A stretch of DNA of 64,000 nt from Selaginella moellendorffii (lineage: Eukaryota > Streptophyta > Lycopodiopsida > Selaginellales > Selaginellaceae): contig NW_003314262.1 of the NCBI RefSeq assembly GCF_000143415.4, positions 3,420,405 through 3,484,404 on the forward strand. The letters run 5' to 3'. This document shows, piece after piece, positions 44,391-52,120 of the stretch. How positions within the stretch are numbered: the first letter of the stretch is position 1; every line of letters begins with the position of its first letter. Under the pieces are notes generated by a model. The model did no database searches. It saw nothing but the letters and a program-made list of their open reading frames with translations, and was not told the DNA's origin. The translations under genes were made by a program, and so were the position numbers.

Positions 44391-45020
44391 CTTGTTGTTG
44401 ACGAGAAACAGACTAATGAACTTGGAACGAACAGATGAGGATTGGCGAATTGAGGAACGACACTCACCAATTTATAGCAAGGGACTGTAAGCCAGAGGAC
44501 AAGGAAAACATTCAGACTGAAAGGCTGCCGGTGCGTTCAGAGTGAACTAAGTCTGTTCTCGATAAGAACAAACGTGTTGAGATGGAATAAATTACTGCAA
44601 CAATATGAAAAAACAAATTCTGTGTTGAATGTGATAGTACATGCTCAATAGTGGAAGTTCCAGTGTTCCACTATTGAGCATGTACTATCACATTCAACAC
44701 AGAATTTGTTTTTTCATATTGTTGCAGTAATTTATTCCATCTCAACACGTTTGTTCTTATCGAGAACAGACTTAGTCTACTCTGAACGCACCGGCAGCCT
44801 TTCAGTCTGAATGTTTTCCTTGTCCTCTGGCTTACAGTCCCTTGCTATAAATTGGTGAGTGTCGTTCCTCAATTCGCCAATCCTCATCTGTTCGTTCCAA
44901 GTTCATTAGTCTGTTTCTCTTCAACAACAAGATGAAGCCTGTTGTGCTGGTTTGTCTCCTCATAATGGCTCTTGTTTTTCAGGGCTGCCACTTCAATGCT
45001 CTCGCTGAATCTTGTGATGA
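44302..45020. repeat. Near-perfect inverted repeat, 355-bp arms, 9-bp loop
   Basis: Arm 1 is 44302-44656, loop 44657-44665, arm 2 is 44666-45020. Arms are equal in length and differ at only three positions that I found (44402 and 44544-44545 in arm 1). Each contains a TATA box, leader and the signal-peptide region of the peptide gene, facing outward. Positions sum to 89,322 for every mirrored pair, including the two ATGs (44390 and 44932). Confidence 0.95.
44846..44852 (+). promoter_or_regulatory. TATA box of peptide gene copy A
   Basis: TATAAAT lies 80 bp before the ATG at 44932 in arm 2. The mirror lies at 44470-44476. In copy B the equivalent reads CATAAAT, a weaker site. Confidence 0.6.
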
Positions 45021-45171
45021 TGACGACAAAGCCTGCACTGGCAAGATATATGGGAAACTTGGTGGTCATAACTGTCAGAGGAAAGGTGGGAAGCAGTATG
45101 GATACCAGGGCAATTGTCTGCGTATCAACAAGGCGATCGGACTTGAGGGAGGATGCTGCTACTTGAGCTGA
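44932..45171 (+). CDS. Secreted six-cysteine peptide, copy A
   Basis: 79 residues: a clear signal peptide (MKPVVLVCLLIMALVFQGCH, cut near FNALA) and a 54-residue mature part with six cysteines spaced C-x6-C-x12-C-x13-C-x12-CC. It is rich in Gly and Lys (CTGKIYGKLGGHNC, CQRKGGKQYGYQGNC) and ends GGCCYLS. No intron. This looks like a plant antimicrobial or signalling cysteine-rich peptide, but the pattern fits none of the defensin, GASA or thionin signatures that I know, so the family is unnamed. The first 89 bp lie in the inverted repeat. A paralogue lies at 48240-48479 on the other strand. Confidence 0.8.
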   Translation: MKPVVLVCLLIMALVFQGCHFNALAESCDDDDKACTGKIYGKLGGHNCQRKGGKQYGYQGNCLRINKAIGLEGGCCYLS

Positions 45172-45249
45172 ATGATTCAGAATGACTTGAAAATGAATAA
45201 CCATAAATAAAAGTTTGTTGGTTTTTGTCTTGAACACTTTCAATAACTG

Positions 45250-45530
45250 CCCTGCTCGCGGCTTTGAACAGGAGCTGCGCCAATCTGGAGCGCATCACGG
45301 ACCATCACTTGTGCTCTGGCACGTCTTCAGCTTTGTGGAACTTCCAGAGTCGTTCACAATGCGGGCTGTCTGCAAGTCCTGGTATGATGCTGTGCTCTCT
45401 CCTCGTTTCGCTCAGCTGTACAAGGCTACGAGCCACCGCTCGAACCCTGGGCCCTGCTCAGGCTGCGGACAGATCCGCCTATTGACCAGCTTCGTTTGCT
45501 TCTTACAAAAGTCGTGTAGAAGCTAAGAGC
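45250..45530 (+). pseudogene. Broken F-box exon (duplicate of 45806-46030)
   Basis: Carries VFSFVELPESFTMRAVCKSW, YDAVLSPRFAQLYK, matching the F-box exon of the gene at 45788, but with indels that shift frame on both sides of this stretch and no second exon. It is not expected to make a working protein. Confidence 0.8.
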
Positions 45531-45569
45531 TATCATGAGGAAACAGACCAGAACAACCTTCACCTTCAT
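45426..45569 (-). CDS. Possible chimeric secreted peptide (signal peptide fused to antisense F-box DNA)
   Basis: 47 residues: MKVKVVLVCFLMIALSFYTT is a diverged relative of the six-cysteine peptide's signal sequence (MKPVVLVCLLIMALVFQG), followed by VRSKRSWSIGGSVRSLSRAQ, which is read from the strand opposite the broken F-box exon. No cysteine framework is left. Most likely a relic; expression unknown. Confidence 0.25.
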   Translation of the reverse strand: MKVKVVLVCFLMIALSFYTTFVRSKRSWSIGGSVRSLSRAQGSSGGS

Positions 45570-45787
45570 CTTGTCGCTACAGAGCCGATCCAGAGCACTA
45601 AGAGAAACAGTAGCCTCCGATCCCAACTCACTGTCGCGGTGCCTTGCCCTTCCAACAAGCAAGCTCTACAGCCTTTCTACTGGCGGCCAGCTCAACCTCT
45701 TGTCTGCGCCCGTATCTGCATTATCTAAGCTTGTAGTGCGGTTCCAGCTGCACTACGTTTAAAGTCAAAAACCCTAATAGCGAGTAA

Positions 45788-47110
45788 ATGGGGAGATGGG
45801 GCGCCTTTGAACAGGATGGGGGTCGCTGCGGCAATCTGGAGCGCATCACGGAGCCATCGCTTGTGCTCCACATCTTCAGCTTTCTGGGTCTTCCAGAGTT
45901 GTTCACATTGCGGGCTGTCTGCAAGTCCTGGTATGATGCTGTGCTCTTTCCTCGTTTCGTGCAGCTGTACAAGCCATCGCTCAAACCCTGGGCTGTGCTC
46001 AGAGTGCGGACGGATCCGCCTGTTGACCGGTAAGCTTGCTGCTTTCATCATGATCGTTGAAGCAAGTGGCTCTGTAGGGAGCTTCGCTATGACGAGGAGC
46101 ATTTTGATTATGGCACGAAGCTAGAGAATCACACCGAGCTATGGCGTCCACACCTGAGCTTGAACCAACGTAAGAGATGCAGTCTTCCATTGGGCCCATC
46201 AGGTTCGCGTTTCGTGGGCTTGTGTTCTTCCAATGGACTTGTCTGTGGCATGCTCATGGAACATAGAGACTCGGTGACTTTAGCTGTGGGAAACCCGATC
46301 ACCAACATGTGGAAGGCACTACCGCCTGCTCCAATTGCCTCTCCGGATCGTCCACGCCCAGCCTACCTCAACATCTCCATGGAAGCAGAAATAAACGCAG
46401 ACAGTAGCTCTTACCAGGTCGTGATACTGTACCAGAAGTACCAGACGCCTGTTGAAGGCCCGACAGAAGATGATGGTGACGACCAAATTTGCTCACTGCA
46501 GTACGAATCAGAGTCATGTTCTTGGCATGAAGGCCCGCTCTTCAGCACTTCAAACTCATTGGGATCACCTCTCCGAGGGTGTGCTTTCTTCTACACTGGG
46601 GAGAACATATTCCCAGCTTACGATCCGCATTCCAGAGCTTGGTCTCATGTAGCTATCTCGCCACCAGCACGTACCGAACAAGAACAAGAACAGGAAGACG
46701 ATAGCTGGGCAAACTGGTCTTTTGGATACATAGGTGCCTTCATGTACAAGGGGAAATGCTACTGGGCATCGTTCATGTTCAATGCAGAGACATTTGAAGA
46801 CATTGGAGTGGCAATCTGGGAGATGAAACAGGAAAACTCAACGTGGGTCTTGGTGTCGCGGATTCTGTCCACGGACCTGTTTGGACCCAATTGTTGTTCG
46901 TCAGTGGGGGACAAGGATATGACCGTGAGGCTGGTCGAGGACACCGCTTTCATCTCGGTTTTCTATAGGAAGGAAAGCCATGGGGTGTGGCCTCCTGTTG
47001 CGTACGACTTTCTTCTGTCCAAGTGGTATACTTGCTGCATGGAGAACATGGAGAACGAGGATATTGAGTGCAATTATGTGGTGATACCCAGCCTAACTGC
47101 CAAGCCTTAA
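45788..47110 (+). CDS. F-box protein with a plant F-box-associated (kelch-like) domain
   Basis: Exons 45788-46029 and 46078-47110, split by a 48-nt intron, give 424 residues. The F-box (VLHIFSFLGLPELFTLRAVC, KSWYDAVLFPRFVQLYK) would bind SKP1 in an SCF ubiquitin ligase. After ELRYDEEHFDYGTKLE the C-terminal half has beta-propeller-like strands (FVGLCSSNGLVCGML, VTLAVGNPITNMWKALPPAP, AWSHVAISPP, YKGKCYWASFMFN, WEMKQENSTWVLVSRI) typical of plant F-box substrate-binding regions. An acidic linker (EQEQEQEDD) is present. Two broken copies of its first exon lie at 45250 and 48060. Substrate unknown. Confidence 0.87.
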
Positions 47111-47160
47111 CAGGATCTCCATATGTAGGAAACGAGAAATTTTCAGATCATACTAGTGAA

Positions 47161-47740
47161 TGGAATGTTTCCTGTTCTGGGTACAAATTCCTATGAGCTG
47201 CATATAAGCTTGTGGTTGTGGTTCGGTCCCAAACTTTGGATGTATTGTATTCGCCTGAGGAAACATTAGCATATACAACACTCAAACGGTGATAACTTTC
47301 TCCATCACTATGAAGCAAACATGTGCGCAATGCAAGAACCCGACCGTCACGGGTTGCTATAACGTATTGTGCAGGTGGTGTGTGCACCTGATATGGAGTA
47401 TAATGTAATAATTACCAAGGAGAATTATGTGGTGTTTGAGTTTTGTTCATGAATAAATTAGTCAAAACTCCAAGTTCCCCAAGGAGGACCCTTACAACCA
47501 CGCCTGACTGGGCTATGACCAGTGGTTTTTATCAGAATTTTGTACATAACTAAAACATTCTGAATATTATGCCTTGAATTTTTTTGAGAGCCTGAAGACG
47601 AATGCTGTCAGATTGGATTTGATTAATTTGACTTTATTCAATGATGGCTACAATGACATTAGAGATGGACATGACTCATTTTTACATTTCCTCCTAAGGC
47701 TTTAGTTCATTTAGGGAGTCGAAATGTACTATTTAGCTTT
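47161..47740. repeat. Dispersed block X, copy 2
   Basis: Direct duplicate of 43726-44302. It has a 27-bp insertion (TCCAAGTTCCCCAAGGAGGA region near 47470) and lacks nine bases at the AAV codons of the shared minus-strand frame. It begins 50 bp after the F-box gene stop. From 47741 to 48059 nothing is recognised. Confidence 0.8.
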
Positions 47741-48059
47741 TATAGCTACTTGAAGTTTTCCCAACGCATGATTTAATAATGCCCGCTACACGTGGTATAA
47801 TAGTATTGCCCCAGCCCAGGCTTGTAGGGTAACTTCGTAACACTAAAAATTGGGATGTTGCTCCTCCATTCATGACTCATTTCATGTTGATTAGTCTGTT
47901 TCTGTTAACAAGTCTGCTGAGCAACAAGATGTTACTTACTTATTCTTGCACTGATTTGGAGTTAGTAGGCTTTGTTTTTTGCACTTTCTTGATTGAACCT
48001 TGATTTCAGCCTTTAAACCTTGTAAGAACTTTGGTGCTTTTATTTATAGCACTATGAAC

Positions 48060-48170
48060 AACTCTGGAAGACCCAGAAAGCTGAAGATGCGACGGATCCG
48101 TGATGCGCTCCATATGCGATCCTGTTCAAAGCCGCCCCATCTCCCCATTTTCTCGCTCAGGTGCACCTAG
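48060..48170 (-). pseudogene. F-box exon fragment
   Basis: The minus strand reads MGRWGGFEQD then IFSFLGLPELF, matching the start of the F-box gene at 45788 (MGRWGAFEQD...IFSFLGLPELF) with an internal deletion. With peptide copy B it repeats, in inverted orientation, the peptide-then-F-box order of 44932-46030. Confidence 0.8.
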
Positions 48171-48239
48171 GGCAGTTATTGTTCAAGCCAAAAACCAGAT
48201 TTATTTATGGTTATTAATTTTCAAGTCATTCCGACTCAT

Positions 48240-48479
48240 TCAGCTCAAGTAGCAGCATCCTCCCTCATATCCAATCGCCTGGTTGATCCGCAGACAATTG
48301 CCCTGGTATCCATACTGCTTCCCACCTTTCCTCTGACAGTTATGACCACTAAGTTTCCCATATATCTTGCCAGTGCAGACTTTGTCCCCAGGATTACAAG
48401 ATTCAGAGAGAACGTTGAAGTGGCAGCCCTGAAAAACAAGAGCCATTATGAGGAGACAAACCAGCACAACAGGCTTCAT
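48240..48479 (-). CDS. Secreted six-cysteine peptide, copy B
   Basis: 79 residues, the same signal peptide apart from NALAE to NVLSE, and the same six-cysteine spacing as copy A. The mature part differs at seven positions (for example ESCNPGDKVC for ESCDDDDKAC, KLSGHNC for KLGGHNC, NQAIGYEGG for NKAIGLEGG). Upstream sequence to 48800 matches the promoter of copy A, and at 48750-48800 has the short foldback that is the centre of the long palindrome in copy A. The TATA box is altered to CATAAAT. Intact and possibly expressed. Family as for copy A. Confidence 0.8.
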   Translation of the reverse strand: MKPVVLVCLLIMALVFQGCHFNVLSESCNPGDKVCTGKIYGKLSGHNCQRKGGKQYGYQGNCLRINQAIGYEGGCCYLS

Positions 48480-48749
48480 CTTGTTGTTGAAGAGAAACAA
48501 ACTAATGAACTTGGAACGAGCAGATGAGGATTGGCGAATTGAGGGACAACACTCACAAATTTATGGCAAGGGACTGTCAGCCAGAGGACAAGGAAAACGT
48601 GGAAAATGTTCAGACTGAAAGGCTGCCGGTGCGTTCAGAGTAGACTAAGTCTGTTCTCGATAAGAACAAACGTGTTGAGATGGAATAAATTACTGCAAAG
48701 TGAGTCTGACAATATGAAAAAACAAATTCTGTGTTGAATGTGATAGCAC

Positions 48750-48800
48750 AAGCTCAATAGTGGAACACTCGAACTTCCACTATTGAGCATGTACTCACCT
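48750..48800. repeat. Short foldback upstream of peptide copy B
   Basis: CTCAATAGTGGAA and TTCCACTATTGAG face each other around CACTCGAAC. Outside these the arms diverge (AGCACAAG against CATGTACT). It corresponds to the centre of the 355-bp palindrome at copy A. Confidence 0.85.
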
Positions 48801-49084
48801 TTGTTCATACAATTATGATAATCAAATTTCCCAGACATTTGGGATTGAAAAACGAGAGACGTCATCACAAATCAGTGCCTGCATGCTAAGATTAAATCTA
48901 ATATTGCCAATCCAGGTAAAATCTAGGCAACCTTGGGATGTTGAGGGGGGGTCTGATCTACCTCGATTGCCAAACCCTGAGCACAAGACAAGGAGCTGCT
49001 GCTGCCCCTAAAGGTTATGTGGAAGAATGGCTGCAATTTGTTTGGGTGACCTATGGTTATCTAGACATATCATAGTGAATTTGG

Positions 49085-50360
49085 TTGATTAATATTCAAC
49101 ATCATTTTGAAGCTTTTAAGAGTTTGAGGAGCAAACCTTGCGTATCATCTAAGGATCACAAGGCAAATATTGCAAAAAGAGTTCCATATCAGCTGCATGG
49201 ATGCTGCTCAACCTTGAATTTCGAACTTGCAACATTAAGGTGCCTAGGTTTGGTCAGATGCTTGCATATTCTGGATTGCCAATGTTGTGTTCAAAGCCGA
49301 ATATCAAAAGAGGTCCTAAAGCTCACAAGAACATGCAATACCTGGAAAGTTCACGACAACAGCATTATAAACAACACTTTCAAGATGGAGCACTTTAAGG
49401 AGATTTAGTTCATTCAACAGCTCCAATGGTAGCAATGGATCCACATTTGCTCACAATTCTTCTAAGATATTATGGCTACAAGGCAGAAAATCGCTGCCAG
49501 CATTTTACAAAGGTAAAAAAGTTGTTGAGAGGGTTTGGAGTGCTAAATTCAGCAATGCAGTCAAGGTATTTCCTCCTAACTTTGCATGATGAAGCTGATT
49601 CATGGTTTGCTATGGTGAATATGGAATCACCTCCTCTACTCATGATGCTCAAGATCATGTTTTTGAAGTGGTTTGAACCTACAATAACAAAGGAAATGGT
49701 AATGATAGAGTGAGACGCATTCAAACAAAGACCAAATGAATCTATCCAAGCCTATAATGAGAGAGTTTAGGTGTATGATGCACGGTGCCAAGAATATGGA
49801 GTTGATAACAACAGTCTATGAATGGTGAAGTCTTATAGAGACTTTTTGCATTCAATTTTAATAGGTGAGTTTGGTACAAAGATCCATCAACATTGCAAGC
49901 AACAATGAAAGAAGCTATTGCGCAAGATAAAAAGCGATTGCAAGAACTAGGGCCTATTATCAACAATGTGTACCATGCTTAACTGCTTCCACAATCACCA
50001 TGCTTTCTACCTTAACAACAAAGGAGTCATCATCAGCAAGAGCAAGATATGCAAGGATCTCAAACTACCTTCAATGCAACATATCTATATCAAGATGTAA
50101 CTACTAGACAGAGTCAGCAGTTTGGGCAGCAATAGGCATATTCATAATCAAATAATTATCCATCATACAAACCTCCATGGTTATTGTGCATCACAACAGC
50201 ATTCAAGTGATTACAATTCATACCAACATCTTTGTTATGCATGTGATGAATACGACCATGATGATGAGCATTGTGCAATAAGGCAATGGATCTACATAAA
50301 CATTGGTTATGATTAGTTAGCAAACACTTGGCCAACTTCATCAAAAGCACGAGGGGTCTT
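49085..50360 (+). pseudogene. Decayed LTR-retrotransposon gag
   Basis: A capsid-like stretch (FLLTLHDEADSWFAMV, LKIMFLKWFEPTITKEMVMI, then after a stop DAFKQRPNESIQAYNERV) has the order seen in plant retrotransposon gag proteins. Further on, CYACDEYDHDDEHC at about 50237-50278 is a perfect C-x2-C-x4-H-x4-C zinc knuckle. Stops and frameshifts break the frame throughout. It is AT-rich and old. No polymerase domains were found up to 51,700. Confidence 0.7.
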
Positions 50361-51712
50361 CACACAATTGTTTCTTGACAGTTGCCTTCTTAATCTTGCA
50401 ATGGCTAGCTCCATTAATTACTTTATTGATTGCCTCAACCACTTCAGTTTTATTTGAATGTTGTGGTTCCAACTAGTGCTTAAAGATTGAAAACTTAGAT
50501 AAGTTCCTAGGTTATCCAAGCATACATGTTAATTTTGACTTTGGTTTTGGAAGTTTTTGTTGAAGATGATTTTGATTTGCTTGGGTTTTGTGCAATAGAG
50601 CTACCTTGCAATGAGTTAAAGGTTGCATCTTATAACTTGATAGAGGATGGTTTTCATCAAGCAACAACTACTAAAAAGGTTGAACATCTACAATAAGATT
50701 TAGTTCCAACCATTTCAAGTTTAACAATCAAGCTAGTGACAACTACTCTTAGCTTCCAACCTTTATAGAGTTGTTTTAAGGATGTGAAACAAGTACTTCA
50801 TATTTTTTAAGCCTTTATTTAGGTGTTTGTTGCAACATCAACTAGTTTCTAGTACAAAGATTGGTTTGGACTAATCAAATACAATATCAACAGGTCTTAT
50901 TCCACTACTAAATTTTTTGACAACAACATCAATAGTTTTTTTCAAGCAAGCTCCTCTTGAGTGACATTTACAATAAACTCTGACCTCAATGACTAGTTTC
51001 AAGCAAGCTGATTCTATTTTGCATTCACAAGTTCTTTACCAGCGACCCAATAGGTTTCAACCACTTCATTACACTCAACTAGCAAATCACTTAACAAGAG
51101 GTGTTTTCATCAATTTCAACTTCATCATGATGTCATTGGTTACTTGGGTTTTTGTACAAATGGTCCATGTTGTCAACTTTTCTCGAGCTTTTCACAATGA
51201 TGACAATTCCCTTAGTGTTGGCAATAGTTGCCCCGGTGACATGTTTTGTAGCGGGGCGAGCCTATGTTATGTAGTCTCCTTATTTTCCCGGCGCTAACTT
51301 TTTTTGTGTAAACTTTGATCAGTTAGAAAAACTGGAGCTCGTTCCGAGTCAGAGTGTAAGCTGCTCGGAAGCTAATCAGTCTTGATTTGAACAGATGGCT
51401 TCTGGTTTACGAGAAAGGCGCCAGAGAATTGACTGTTTACCAAGCGTGAGGGAGAAGAACACTTCTATCAAAGTTGGAACACAACTATTCAGAGATTAAT
51501 AATTTATAAACACAATTTATCAAATAGAAGTGTTTTAAGTACTAAAACATGTTTTTATATAGTACATTAATTGTATCAAAGCACTATGTTAGTTTATCGT
51601 GTACGTTTAAGTTAAAAACAAAATTGCCGTCCACTTCTTCTTATTAATCAAGAATGGCATAGCATGTATTGAGTGAGTGGATTCTTAATTTGGGGCTTAT
51701 ATTTCTTCAAAG
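50361..51712. other. AT-rich relic sequence with shuffled pieces
   Basis: No gene is seen. Bases 51214-51275 (TTGGCAATAGTTGCCCCGGT and following) duplicate 43552-43611. Bases 51340-51420 match 54826-54920 in direct orientation and 51415-51470 match 55087-55140 in inverted orientation. Confidence 0.6.
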
Positions 51713-52066
51713 ATGACTAGTTCAGTATTCTTTCTTGTCTTCTTAGCGGTTGCCATTCAGGTAAATGAGAATTTTATCACTGAAAAGATTAAGAAGACTA
51801 TAACTTCTTTTGTATGCTAGGTGCAAGCATGCGGGCAATTTAGAAATTCCTGCAGTGAAGTCCATGTGTCCAAGGACGGCACGGTCACTACGAATTGTGC
51901 TTCCAAATTGACTCTCACATTTGGTGGCTCGCCTTTTTTCCTTTGCAACGATGAAGGTTCTGTCTGCAGCTATGAAATCAAACATGGAAAACTCGAAGTT
52001 GTAGACCTGGATACCTGTATATCATTTGTCACAGATCATCTGGAGGCTTGTGACCCATGCGCGTAA
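51713..52066 (+). CDS. Small secreted protein, cyanovirin-N homology (CVNH)-like
   Basis: Two exons (51713-51760 and 51821-52066, intron 60 nt) give 97 residues. Exon 1 is a signal peptide core (MTSSVFFLVFLAVAIQ). The mature part reads CGQFRNSCSEVHVSKDGTVT, TNC, with the Cys spacing of the CVNH GxFxxSCxxi...LxAxC strand pair, and ends LEVVDLDTCISFVTDHLEAC, close to the CVNH LDxCIxNxxGxLxC pattern. CVNH lectins bind mannose glycans and occur in fungi and ferns. Seven cysteines suggest disulfides. The middle is diverged, so the family call is moderate. Confidence 0.55.
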
Positions 52067-52120
52067 TTACAAAGGATGTAACTTCTATAGATGATATCAA
52101 TGACTACGTGTTAAACAGTA

